Made by a program: the position numbers and the translations under genes
NCBI GenBank assembly: GCA_963930655.1
Contig: OZ005611.1
Span: 9,307,501 to 9,371,500, forward strand
Length of the DNA: 64,000 nucleotides
Source of the DNA: Myrica gale
Lineage: Eukaryota > Streptophyta > Magnoliopsida > Fagales > Myricaceae
Direction of reading: 5' to 3'
Shown here: one piece after another, positions 23,850 through 36,802 of the stretch
Numbering within the stretch: position 1 is the stretch's first letter
Layout: the number at the start of each line of letters is the position of its first letter
Notes under the pieces: model-generated
Told to the model about the DNA's origin: nothing
The model's input: the letters and a program-made list of their open reading frames with translations, nothing else
Databases searched by the model: none

Positions 23850-25310
23850 GCTGCGAGCCTGCGAGGCTTAAGGTGCCCTATACTTAGCCACCATTACAAT
23901 TTAATGCTTTGAAAAAAAAACACCTTGGTCTTCCAAGTTCTGCAGTTTCGTCTTTCCTGGCAATCATTAATGTTCGTGTCTAGTTATTGTTTCAAATTTT
24001 CTGCTAACACTTGTGGTGCCTTACGATCATCAAGGTCATGTTTGGTTCCCCTTCTCTAAATGTGTAACTGAGTTGCACCAAGATGATTGAAAATAGGACG
24101 GTCTGTCTCATGTCATTGGGCCAATGGAGTCCAGCCTCAATTGGGCTCTGTCAACTTTTGGCAACTTCCAACTTTAGGATGCTTCCCTCGAAGTGAATGT
24201 GTGAATCATGGATCAAAAGCATTCTCTAGTGAAAAATGGTCCCTTCTCTCCGATTCAAAGGGATCGGCATATTTGATTCAATCCTCGTCTTGGATGATAA
24301 AGATGGAGTTCCTTTATTCGTTCAATTCAATATCATCTGGTACTTTAGAAACACGTGAGATTCCTGCTGCTTGAACTTTCAATCTCGCCCATGATTTTTT
24401 GATTGTTTCTGAAGGACCCATCTGATACGAGGAGACTTATATGTGATTATAAGCTAAAATAAACTTTTTGAGGTTGACTCTTTCAATGGCTTCACTGTCT
24501 CAAAGCTTCTGACAGTAGATTTCATCAAGGTAGAATAAAAAGTTTCTTCTATGTATAGAATGCGATCCCAGGAGGGCATTTTTCTTTGATCTATTACTTC
24601 CACCAGACACTCGTCGTCTTAAACATCTCAAAAAATGCAAATAGGATTTTGCAATCTTACTGGCAATGTCTCTCATAGCATACATGCATTTACTTTTTTA
24701 AATCTTTTCACCTGGCGGTGTGGGGGAAAAAGGATCAATAGGGACCATCAGAAAGTGGAGAGTTAAGCCAGTTGCCACACTTGCAAAGCAATTGCAAGCG
24801 CCCTGTCATATCTTAAGGTTGACAGGATCAACGAAACATCCTATGTCTTGTTGATCCTCTGCACAGACTCTGTATGTCTTATTTGTTGAGTGGAGCTAGC
24901 TCATACGGACATGATAGCGTATAAAATGATATTTGCATGTCTGTGCGTGTATTGTATATCATAAGATTAAATGTATCACGTGGATATTTGGATTTCTACC
25001 TGCTTTAACCACCTCGGCTTTTTGGTATCTATTAATTGGCTTGTTAAACTGTTAGTCAGTTAACATATGTGCGAGTCTGTGACAGATTCTTTACAAGCAA
25101 AGAGCTTGATAAACTCTTTGGCACATACCAAATTCGTTGAAGTTCGTTCTACTCAAACTATGACGACAAATGAAAACGCCTATACTCGGAGCTTGGTGTG
25201 GTATGGCATGACTCAGCTAAGGCATTTGTACCAGTTCAAATGTCTCAGTTTTGGTGTGTGATTAGGAACGTTGGGCATAGGACTAGCTTGAATTATCATT
25301 GAACAGCAGT
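23850..25310. other. Intergenic, nothing recognised
   Basis: No exon chain, RNA gene or bounded repeat could be supported between the CACTA element and the hAT element at 25319. Open frames are short and unlike any family I know. Confidence 0.45.
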
Positions 25311-25559
25311 CCTCGCCCCAGTGGCGGATCCAGGATCAAAATCTATGGGGGTCGAATTTTAAAGGTGAAATGACAAAAAAAAAATTTCATCCGTAATGCA
25401 AAAAATTGTCTTAAGAGTTACAATATCGAAAATTAAAGACTAAAACTATTAAAAATATTAGAATACACGTATCGTACTATGTACTACGACTGACTGAGAG
25501 ATGACAATTAAAGTATAACACCAAACCGAAACATAAACACATGAGGGAATGTTATATAC

Positions 25560-26457
<898 letters not shown>

Positions 26458-27800
26458 GCTATATGCTAATGGGAAAATCTGCATATCCAACAATTTAATT
26501 ATCATTTACTTATGAGATAATCAAAATAAGCCCTCTATGGCTCTATTTCCATTTCCATTGTAAATCCAGGGCATAGAAATTAAAACATTGTAAAAGTGTG
26601 AAATTATGCTTTCTAACCCAGGAAGCTAGAAGCTTGGAGAATTTAAGTCAAGCAGTATGAAACTTCATTTTTTCCTAAATAAACAAGAATTTGATGTTAT
26701 TTTCTCTAGCTAAAAGGAAAAAACAGGTAGAGATTCATTGAGGGATTGGAACTTGATTTCAAAGTACTTTCTAGCTTCTAAGAGAAATACCCTCTTTCTG
26801 TTCCGGTTCATGTTTCAAAAGCATTTACAACGTTAAACAAAACGAATATCATTCTAAAGAAGTTGTTTGGATTAGCAGTACTGAATTTGGAAGGACATTT
26901 CCTGCCGTCAACAACAACAACAAAAGAAACAATTTTTTTCATTCCAACAGCAGGATCAGTAGCTTCAAATTACATCGAAAAACAAAGGGCTTCCAAATTC
27001 TACTGACTATACACAAAAATGACAAAGATCAAGACCATCACCGTAAAAGTGAAGGCTCTTTCTGTTTTTTCGCCAGATAGCACAATTCTCGCCATAGGAT
27101 ATTATTAGTCTGCACTAAGAAATGTGAGATATATTAGTGATATGATACAGCGCCCATTTCCTATTACCGAAGCAAGTTTTGTTGTCTGCTCAAGGAAAAA
27201 ATTAAAAAAGCAAATATTGTTGTGAATTCATTTCTACTATCCAATCTGTTTTCCACATACAAATCTGCTACAACCCAATATACGGTTTTATGACTTCAAG
27301 TGTATCTGTACTCCTTTAAATTATCAATAAAAAAAGGTTTTTCGTTTCGATGTTTTCCACAACTTCCATCGGATGCTTAGAATAATATCGTAAGGATACC
27401 ACTTCTACTTCGCCCATATAAGAAAAGGGGAAAGACTTTAGATAGTGAAATTATGCAGACAAAACCAAACCATCCATAACTACTTTACGTATTCCCCCAT
27501 CACCCCTTCATTTCTATCTACAGAATCTGACATCTCTGAAAAGAAAGATTACGCTCACAACAAGACATGGGTACACAGGAAATTGAAAGATAATAAAAGG
27601 GAGATATCAATTTTACGCGTCTTCCTTCTTTTTTCCCTTCTAAGTTTGTTTTTGTTTCTCGAAAACTAAAGTGAAAAGTTAGAACGAAGCGTACCGAAAA
27701 CCAACGGAGGCAGGGGGAACAGAGGGACGGAGGAGAGGACGAGGAGGATTGACGAGGAGGCGGGAGTTAGAAGCAGGGGCAGCCGCGACGAGAGCTACGG
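26458..27800 (-). other. Probable captured upstream region of the thiolase fragment
   Basis: Lies between the captured AACT start codon and the GC-rich hAT end. It is AT-rich and non-coding except for a short GC-rich piece (about 27690-27795, minus strand) that could be a leader exon, or a second small captured segment reading MPAVALVAAAPASNSRLLVN. Assignment is uncertain. Confidence 0.4.
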
Positions 27801-28045
27801 CAGGCATGTAGGCCCAGGCCTGAAGGAAAAATTTGGATGGCCTGGGCTAATGGGGGTCGGGCTCCCAAAGGCCCAGACGCTGCAGACTTAACACCAGGAT
27901 TGGTCTGGGCCTATGGGGATCGAGCTCCCATAGGCCCAGACCAACTTATTTAAAAAAAAATTTACATATAAAAATTTTTTTTGGCCGATCCAATAGGGGG
28001 CGGCCGCCCAGGGCCGCACCCCCTGGATCCGCCTCTGCCTCGCCC

Positions 28046-28515
28046 TATTGATACCCATCACAAGGATGTTCTCCCTAGTGCATGTGGAATGGAAGAATTA
28101 TCATCTTAGGAGACAAGTCAGGTTGCTTCAGAAAGTGCTACTCTGGAATAATCGGTCTCAAAAGAGTGCACCATCATCGTAATGCAGAAGCTGGCGATCG
28201 CTTATTTCGATCATGAATGTGTATCAAATCAATTCTACATAAGATGAGGAATTTGCGTGCTGATGATCATTATCATGTCTGATTCTTTTTTCACTTAGGA
28301 ATTGATGAGTGCCTGAAACAAGTGGACTACAGAATTCAGCATCAAGCGTGTGAGAACCAAAGCAAAGTGGACTTGATAGCTACAAAGCCAATTAGTGCAT
28401 TGCCATTCAAAAAACTTTTTGATGGGTGTATGCCGTTTCATGTAAAAGAAGGAACTTTTTGAAGGGTGTATGTTGTTTCAGGTAAAAGAAGCTATGATTG
28501 CATGGGTGGTGGTAG
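28046..28515. other. Short unassigned stretch between two transposons
   Basis: No recognised gene. A roughly 40-bp unit (TTTTTGAnGGGTGTATG, TGTTTCA, GTAAAAGAAG type) is present twice in tandem near 28416-28490. Confidence 0.4.
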
Positions 28516-28871
28516 TAAGGGTGGGCACCGGAACGGACGGAACCGGAATTGGTCATTCCGGTTCCGGTTCCGGTACCCACCGGAACCACATTTTTTATTC
28601 CGAAACCGGAAATTTCGGTTCCTTATATGGGCCTAAAAAAATATATTTAGTTTAAGCTCATTGACCCAAAAATAGATTTTTAAGTTGTGTTTTGTGAGCC
28701 AAATAACTCTAAATTAAAATTACAACTAAATTTCAAAATAATATTTCACTATTTTAAGATGTCAAAATAAATATAAATTAAAATTACAACTAATCAACTA
28801 AATTTCAAAACAAAATAAACATTATGAAAATAAACTCTAAATTAAATTTACAAAAAAAATATTAATCAAAC

Positions 28872-30444
28872 TGTTGAAACTACGTTTAGACCCTAGAATA
28901 TACCTAGAGGGGGGGGTGAATAGGTATTTAAAAACTAATACACCTCTCTTTAGAAGACCACAGAAAAACAAGTTCAAAAACTAATACACTTGCACTATTA
29001 AAACCTATTCAAACAATATGATATAAGCATTTAACAGCAACCTCAAACAATCAAATTAAGAATGATTCAATCTTGACCAAATAGCTTTTAGAGAAACAAT
29101 TACAGCAGCAATCACTACTCAATATATCAAAGACTCAAAACAGAAAAATCAAGATTGACATGTAACTTTGACAACTATCAATTAACAATAATGAAATATA
29201 GTCAGCAACAATATGATCAACTTAATTATGATTTTTCAGCAATGTAAAAACTGCACTTCAAGAAATAATATCATAACAACAGCCTATCCAAATTTCAGCA
29301 AGCAACACTTAACGTATAAAGGATTTCTTGAACCTATTTCACACAAGAAATATTCTCAGACCCAACAATACAAATTCAAACTCTTAAGCAACAATATTCA
29401 ACACTTCTAAGACTAATAACCAACAAAGATTCGGACAGAATTCAATAGTCACTAAGTTGACAATTTCAAGTTACCAATATCTTTCGGATCTGCAAAATAA
29501 TCAACAAGAAATAGTTAGTTGCAAAAATATCAAGAAAGAAGAGAAAAGAATCAACACAGAAATTTTTTTGGTAACGAAGTGAAAAATTTCTCAAGAAGAA
29601 CGTCTTCTGAGAAATAAAAAACACTCTGGGTGTTTCCACCAAGTCTTTCCACTAGAACGTCCGAATTTTACAATGGTGATCTTAACCAAAAACCTTTTGG
29701 CCTCAAGACCCCTTTTCCTATGTAAAATCACCCAAATCCACCGAATTGGGTTGGTGCCCAGCACCCACTCGAAGACCAGCAACTCTGGTGCTCGTTCTAC
29801 AGCAGATCCCACGAACTCGTGGGCTTGAGGTTCCTCTGAAACTTTCAGCTACAACTTTTCTTGAGAACCCACTCAAGAAACTCAACTCTTGGTGATGTGA
29901 ATCTTCAATAGCAACGAACTAAGAACTTCCAGCCTTCAGTCGACGACAAGGCTCACTGATCTTCCACCAGAGGGAAGATTTACTCACTCTCACAATCAGA
30001 TCTGGTTAGAACAGATTTTTGCACAAGAGAGAAATGGGGGAAATCGAGTACAGAGAGAGTTCTTGAAGTTTCGAGAGAATAGACGATGAGTAAGTACGTC
30101 CAAAGCATTTGGGAAAGTGGTATATGACTTTAGTGAGGGTAGATAAGTCAAAACGAAAAAGTTATGATGACTGGGCAATTTTCTAGAAGGTTATTACGTT
30201 ATCTGCAATTTTCTCGCTAAGCTGACCCAAGGCTAACCCAGCCGACTGAAAATCTGTCTAACAGCTCCGTAACCAACTTCCAACCATTCTAGATGCACCC
30301 AGCACCTTCCAGAAACTTTCTCCTTAGCTCCACATCATTCCAGACTTAATCAAGTTGCATTTACACATCTACAAATGGAAAATTACATTTAACAAAGGAT
30401 TGTTTTGACCATGGAAAATTATGCCAACATTACAAACACTTTCA
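28872..30444 (-). repeat. Long terminal repeat, 3' copy (left)
   Basis: Nearly identical to 34509-36080; on the plus strand it starts TGTTGAAACTACG and ends ACACTTTCA. Differences seen: one C/T near 29026, two changes near 29478, and small homopolymer length changes. Short open frames inside are not genes. Confidence 0.93.
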
Positions 30445-32560
30445 ATCTCCCCCTTTGGCAATTTCCATGACAAAACCTTAAGCTAAGCCTAAACCTACCC
30501 CAAGATCTGTTATCACCAAAACAGAACTTGATTTACAGTTTAGTAAGCAGCCTAGATAAATTCTAACAATATCCCTAAGCAACTTGATTAATGGTTTGAG
30601 TACCTGAAAAGAAAACACTCAAACTCAACCGTGATCAATATACTCAAGATAATCAACTCTGAAAATAGATGATCACTAAAACAAGACTTAGCTATTTAAA
30701 CAAGTCTTAAACACAACACAAAAGTGTTCAAGCTCCCCCTAGCAATGATAACTAAGCATAACTGAACTTTAAACATATCATAGCAACAACACAAGTTCAT
30801 AACAGTAGCTTATAGCAAAACATAACATAGCAGCTCATAACAGAACATAGCATAACAGAACATAGCATAATAGAACACAACATAATAGTAGATAGCAAAA
30901 ACTCCCCCTCAAGTTCATAACTCCATAACAGCAGCAGCAGCTCCCCAACCACACACCACATTACTCCCCCTTACATATGCAAAGAATAAGTTCCTTATAA
31001 GCTTCAGCTCCCTTTACTATTTAGCTCCCCCTTACTCTAATTTCTCCCCCTTTTTGTCATGGAAAAGACAAAGGAGTTAATCCTCCATATCACTCATACT
31101 ACCATAATCTTCCTCATCAGAGGGAAGATGCTCAATATTAAATGAAGGAGAAGGGGACTTAAAAGGTGAAGCATTTCTTCATGTACATACTCCAATTATA
31201 TATACCAACTGAACATTAAACCAAAGTCTAGCTCAATACAACATCTCAAAATAAATTTTCAAATATGTTGAAGTCAAAACAAACCACAATATGTGAAATT
31301 AGTAAGCTCAATCAACACACAACATATACTTGCACATTGCCAACACATGAAAGTTCTTAATCAATTTCAAGAACATTTCCAAATTGAATATAACTTTCAG
31401 CTCATAGAAATATACCAATAATCCAATACAAAGTCATATCATCTACATTTAAGACAATAAAGCCTGTTCAAGAAATCCACATCAAAATATAGTTCCAGCT
31501 CATCACTATATATTTTCAGCTCACATAGACAATACAATATGCTCAATGTAATCTCAATATATTGAATATGTGCAATATTCATCACTCCTCATCAATTATT
31601 CAACAACCATTATTTTGCAAACAATATAGATGAAGAATAAATGAACACATAACCAAAAGAGAGCATTTAAGCACAAAAATGTGTAACCCCCTGTATGAAC
31701 AATGACTCCACAAATAGAAGTGGACTTCATTTTATATTCAACAAATGCAAACTACTCATTCTTATAACATATTCAGTCACTATAAGGAAAGAAGAAACAA
31801 TACCCATTCATTTAAGCAAGACAAATCTTCCATTTCCAAAAAAAATGTCAAACCCGAAATTCTCAAAAAACATTGAAATTTGAAGCACTAAACTAGTAGA
31901 TCTGAGATATAAATGATGAAATCTTCTCCCAAATGACTTCACAAACAAAGCCCATATAATTTCTTAAGCATTTAGCTAAGAAAACAAGGTAGATCTAATA
32001 AATTTTCACAAAACCCATAAGGGTTTTCAAGAACTTCGAATTTAGGAAATATAATCCATTAAATCTCACAAAAATCAAGTATAATACCTTAGAGATCGTA
32101 GAGGATTGAATCTTGAACAAAACCCAACAAAAATCACGCAAAATGATCAAGATTTGAGTAAGTTATGATCAAAATAGAGATAAGCTATTTGTGAGAGGGA
32201 GAGAGCATTTGAGAGAATAGAGAGAAAATGGTAAAGTGTGGAATGAGTGGTAAAAAGTCACTAAAGGTAAAACACATGTATACCGTAAATACAAACTTAT
32301 CCATTTGAACAACATCACAATTTTACAACATCATTCGACTGAAACAACAACATATTATCAATTCACATTACAGATTTTCAAAAAATCAAAAATTTTCAGA
32401 AAAATTAAAATTTCTTGAAAAATCACTATTTTTCCAGAACTTTAAAAACTTCAAAAAAACTTAAACAACAACATATTATCCATCAATTATAAAGCAAGAA
32501 ATACTTCCAACATTGAACAAATACCAATTGATTTCTTAAAAATTCAAACATTGTTCCATC
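30445..32560 (-). other. 3' untranslated tail of the copia element
   Basis: About 2.1 kb between the RNase H remnant and the 3' LTR. No long open frame. It contains many CTCCCCCT (polypurine on the minus strand) blocks and an A-rich CATAACAGAACATAG repeat near 30820-30890, features common in the long 3' region of SIRE-type elements. Confidence 0.6.
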
Positions 32561-32613
32561 AAGGAGTTTGGTAAATAAATCAACCAATTGATTTTTGTTT
32601 TGCAATAATATGT

Positions 32614-34464
32614 TCAAGTGTCATCCTTTTTCCTTACCCAAACCTTTTTCGTAAAAGTTAACTTGCTCAACTCAATCTTCTTACATATAAACTCAACTTG
32701 TTTAGACAAAGTAGAGACTTGAGAAATTAACTTATCAAAAGCTGAAATTGAAAGTGAATTTGAAAACTTACAATTGCTAGAATTCAATTTAAAACACTTT
32801 GATCTTACATGACCTCTTTTTCCACAATAGAAACAAGTGGGGACAGATCTTGAATTTACATAAGAGGTTTGTGAAATATTCTTACCATGAGCAGCAGTGG
32901 GTAAACTTACATCCAGTTGATTGTTGACCTCTGAAAATTTCTTTTTACTAGTAGCTGGCACAAACACAAGCTTGTTAGTAATAAAAGAATTAGAATCAGA
33001 TTTCTTAAAACCTAATCCATGTTTATCACTAGAGGAGGTTCCTAGACTTAACATCATGTCAAGCTTCTTTGCACCACTTGAAAAATATTCCAGTTGAGAA
33101 TTGGACTTCTCTAGTTCTATTTCCAAGTTCTTTACTTTCAGATCTAGAGAGGCATTACTATTTTTCAGATTATCAATTAAGATAGATTGTTCACAATTCT
33201 TTGCCAATAACTCTTCTTTTTCAATTTCTAAATTCTTAAGCCTTTTTGAATACACAAGGTTCTCTCTTTTCACCTTAAGGCTTTCTTCGAACAAACTATT
33301 GTAGGCAATTTGAAGAGGTTCATCAATGTCAACATTATCCTCTAATTCATCATCACTTAAACTAACATCACCAATGCTATTAATAGAAGAAGTAAAAGCA
33401 ATGTAGTTTACCTTACTATCAGATTCATCATCACTTGAAGAAGACGAATCAGAATCAGAATATGTCCGGGGGATGTTCTTAGTCTTACCTTTTGACTTAA
33501 GAAAGGTTGGACAATCTGCTTTAAAATGACCATAGCCTTTGCAGCCATGACATTGAAATTCTTGTGAACTTTTCTTCTTAGAATCTTTAGGAAAAACTTT
33601 TTCTCCTTTTTCAGCTGATTTCCAGCTTGATTTTTCAGTATGTTTAGAAGAATATGTAGGTGGTTTCTTCCATTTATTCTTCTGTTTAAAACTAAGAGCT
33701 TTTCTAAATCTCCTAACAAACAAAGCAATGTCCTCATCATCCATAGACACATCAGAACATTCAGATTCATTATCAGCAAAAGAGTTCAAAACAATAGACT
33801 TAGAATTTTTGGTTTGAGGCAGAGATAATTCATAGGTCTGTAATGAACCTACAAGCTCTTCAATTCTGATTTTTTCTAGGTCTTTGCTTTCTTCTATGGC
33901 CGTAATTTTACCTCTGAATTTTTCAGTGAGAGATCGTAAGACTTTTCTTACAACTCTCAATTCAGGAATTTTTTCTCCTAAGTTAAAGGTTGAGTTAACA
34001 ATATCGTTGAGTTTGGCGTAAAACTCATCGAATGTCTCATCTTCTTTCATTCTAATTTCTTCAAACCTAGTCGCAAGCATTTGAAGTTTAGAATTTTTGA
34101 CTATTTTAGTGCCTTCGTGTGTGGTTTCTAAAATCTCCCATGCGTCTTTAGCCATTTCACACATGGAGATTCGTTTAAACTCATCAGCTGAAATGCCCAT
34201 GAAAATAGCATGCAAGGCACGACTATTATAGGTGCATTCATTCATTTCGTCTTTAGTCCACAAACTAATGTCTTTAGGCTCAGCAGAGATTGTACCAGTT
34301 TCAGTAACTTTTGCTGCAGTCATGGGTGTCGACCAACCTATTACTACCGAGTGCCATACTCGTTCATCAAGGGACTTCAAGAAGGCCCTCATCCTTACTT
34401 TCCAATAGGCATAATTATTGCCATCGAAGTAAGGAGGAACGGACAGCGATTGACTCCTTTCCAT
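32614..34464 (-). CDS. gag: Copia (SIRE-like) gag polyprotein, intact 616 aa
   Basis: Capsid/nucleocapsid protein of the element. The start MERSQSLSVPPYFDGNNYAY is the usual SIRE-type gag opening, 33 bp after the primer-binding site. The N-terminal half is the UBN2/gag capsid fold (WEILETTHEG, MKEDETFDEFYAKLNDIV). A CCHC knuckle CHGCKGYGHFKADC is followed by an acidic Ser/Asp tract, a coiled-coil (about res 395-460), and a second knuckle CFYCGKRGHVRSKC near the C-terminus, which ends FTKKVWVRKKDDT. The frame is uninterrupted, fitting a young insertion. Directly after the stop, another frame reads NQLVDLFTKLLDGTMFEFLR, the tail of copia RNase H, so the rest of pol was removed by an internal deletion close to the gag end. 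Confidence 0.93.
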   Translation of the reverse strand: MERSQSLSVPPYFDGNNYAYWKVRMRAFLKSLDERVWHSVVIGWSTPMTAAKVTETGTISAEPKDISLWTKDEMNECTYNSRALHAIFMGISADEFKRISMCEMAKDAWEILETTHEGTKIVKNSKLQMLATRFEEIRMKEDETFDEFYAKLNDIVNSTFNLGEKIPELRVVRKVLRSLTEKFRGKITAIEESKDLEKIRIEELVGSLQTYELSLPQTKNSKSIVLNSFADNESECSDVSMDDEDIALFVRRFRKALSFKQKNKWKKPPTYSSKHTEKSSWKSAEKGEKVFPKDSKKKSSQEFQCHGCKGYGHFKADCPTFLKSKGKTKNIPRTYSDSDSSSSSDDESDSKVNYIAFTSSINSIGDVSLSDDELEDNVDIDEPLQIAYNSLFEESLKVKRENLVYSKRLKNLEIEKEELLAKNCEQSILIDNLKNSNASLDLKVKNLEIELEKSNSQLEYFSSGAKKLDMMLSLGTSSSDKHGLGFKKSDSNSFITNKLVFVPATSKKKFSEVNNQLDVSLPTAAHGKNISQTSYVNSRSVPTCFYCGKRGHVRSKCFKLNSSNCKFSNSLSISAFDKLISQVSTLSKQVEFICKKIELSKLTFTKKVWVRKKDDT

Positions 34465-34508
34465 CTAGGTAACAAAGGGTCAAGGATCTACTATAAGGCT
34501 CTGATACC

Positions 34509-36080
34509 AGTTGAAACTACGTTTAGACCCTAGAATATACCTAGAGGGGGGGTGAATAGGTATTTAAAAACTAATACACCTCTCTTTAGAAGACCACAGA
34601 AAAACAAGTTCAAAAACTAATACACTTGCACTATTAAAACCTATTCAAACAATATGATATAAGCACTTAACAGCAACCTCAAACAATCAAATTAAGAATG
34701 ATTCAATCTTGACCAAATAGCTTTTAGAGAAACAATTACAGCAGCAATCACTACTCAATATATCAAAGACTCAAAACAGAAAAATCAAGATTGACATGTA
34801 ACTTTGACAACTATCAATTAACAATAATGAAATATAGTCAGCAACAATATGATCAACTTAATTATGATTTTTCAGCAATGTAAAAACTGCACTTCAAGAA
34901 ATAATATCATAACAACAGCCTATCCAAATTTCAGCAAGCAACACTTAACGTATAAAGGATTTCTTGAACCTATTTCACACAAGAAATATTCTCAGACCCA
35001 ACAATACAAATTCAAACTCTTAAGCAACAATATTCAACACTTCTAAGACTAATAACCAACAAAGATTCGGACAGAATTCAATAGTCACTAAGTTGACAAT
35101 TTCAAGTTACCAATATCGTTCAGATCTGCAAAATAATCAACAAGAAATAGTTAGTTGCAAAAATATCAAGAAAGAAGAGAAAAGAATCAACACAGAATTT
35201 TTTTTGGTAACGAAGTGAAAAATTTCTCAAGAAGAACGTCTTCTGAGAAATAAAAAACACTCTGGGTGTTTCCACCAAGTCTTTCCACTAGAACGTCCGA
35301 ATTTTACAATGGTGATCTTAACCAAAAACCTTTTGGCCTCAAGACCCCTTTTCCTATGTAAAATCACCCAAATCCACCGAATTGGGTTGGTGCCCAGCAC
35401 CCACTCGAAGACCAGCAACTCTGGTGCTCGTTCTACAGCAGATCCCACGAACTCGTGGGCTTGAGGTTCCTCTGAAACTTTCAGCTACAACTTTTCTTGA
35501 GAACCCACTCAAGAAACTCAACTCTTGGTGATGTGAATCTTCAATAGCAACGAACTAAGAACTTCCAGCCTTCAGTCGACGACAAGGCTCACTGATCTTC
35601 CACCAGAGGGAAGATTTACTCACTCTCACAATCAGATCTGGTTAGAACAGATTTTTGCACAAGAGAGAAATGGGGGAAATCGAGTACAGAGAGAGTTCTT
35701 GAAGTTTCGAGAGAATAGACGATGAGTAAGTACGTCCAAAGCATTTGGGAAAGTGGTATATGACTTTAGTGAGGGTAGATAAGTCAAAACGAAAAAGTTA
35801 TGATGACTGGGCAATTTTCTAGAAGGTTATTACGTTATCTGCAATTTTCTCGCTAAGCTGACCCAAGGCTAACCCAGCCGACTGAAAATCTGTCTAACAG
35901 CTCCGTAACCAACTTCCAACCATTCTAGATGCACCCAGCACCTTCCAGAAACTTTCTCCTTAGCTCCACATCATTCCAGACTTAATCAAGTTGCATTTAC
36001 ACATCTACAAATGGAAAATTACATTTAACAAAGGATTGTTTTGACCATGGAAAATTATGCCAACATTACAAACACTTTCA
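34509..36080 (-). repeat. Long terminal repeat, 5' copy (right)
   Basis: Promoter-bearing LTR for minus-strand transcription of gag. It pairs with 28872-30444. The first base next to the primer-binding site differs between copies (T left, A right), so the exact edge is uncertain by one base. Confidence 0.92.
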
Positions 36081-36349
36081 CAAACAATTATCATACAAAT
36101 AAGTAAACAACTAAACATTTATCAAAAATCTAAATTTAAAGAGGCAAACTCTAAATTAAAATTATATTTTTTTAATTTTTTTAAATATTCCGGAACCGGA
36201 ATTTTCCGGTATTTTTACCGGAATTTTCGATTTCAATTTCAGTTCCGAAATTTTCCTAAATTGAAATCCAGTTCCAGTTCCGAAACTGGCCGGAACCAGT
36301 ACCAGAACCGAAAATTCCGGTTGGAACCGGAGGATTTGCACACCCGTAG

Positions 36350-36794
36350 AGAGAAGACTGGTGAAAAGCAACACCTTTCTTTTCACCTTTCGGAGGGTGG
36401 AAATTTGACATGGAGAAAGTGGTTGGGAAAACAGTTCAGGAACAGGTGGGAAGGAGACACGCAGTAATTGGGAAGAGAGAGAAAGGAGAAAAAGAGACCA
36501 AAATTGTCAGAGAATCTTTTGGAGTGGGATCCACCCATATTCGAATTGTTGAAAGCACAGCCGTTCGTATGCGGCGAACCGATTCTTCCACATCCTTTTT
36601 AGCACTTCATGACACGCTCCCCCGACACCACGATTTTCTGCACGGCACAACTCGGTCTAAACTCTAAAGGGCGTTTCCTATGGGCTCAATAACTCAGCCC
36701 AAAAGATGTATACCATACATCTTTCTTTTTCTACCATGAAGAGAATTGTATAAAAAAAATGCAACTTCTTTTTGGACACGGAGTTATATTGGTC
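36350..36794. other. Short unassigned stretch
   Basis: Purine-rich with a single 85-codon open frame and no domain. I see no supported gene. Confidence 0.4.
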
Positions 36795-36802
36795 GGTATG
36801 AT

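Larger units (their letters stand above)
28872..36080 (-). mobile_element. Young Ty1/copia (SIRE-like) LTR element, gag kept, pol lost
   Basis: Two 1.57-kb LTRs lie at 28872-30444 and about 34509-36080. The 5-bp target duplication is CAAAC (28867-28871, 36081-36085). The element reads on the minus strand: 5' LTR on the right, a primer-binding site TGGTATCAGAGCC (34497-34509) matching initiator Met-tRNA, gag, then a long 3' tail and a polypurine tract beside the left LTR (AAAGGGGGAGATTG). The LTRs differ at only about five positions that I could find, so insertion is recent. Protease, integrase and reverse transcriptase are absent. It should move only with help from a relative. Confidence 0.93.
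28516..36349. mobile_element. Degenerate hAT-like element split by a copia insertion
   Basis: The left end TAAGGGTGGGCACCGGAACG (28516) and right end TTTGCACACCCGTA (to 36349) are imperfect inverted repeats. Both are followed inward by CCGGAACCGG-type arrays, a layout also seen in the hAT element at 13742. Left part 28516-28871, right part 36086-36349; the copia element sits between. No 8-bp target duplication is convincing (GGTGGTAG versus GAGAGAAG). No coding. Confidence 0.6.

Noticed and set aside
29213-30178. Short open frames repeated identically near 34849-35814
   Set aside because: They are the same positions of the two LTRs of the copia element.
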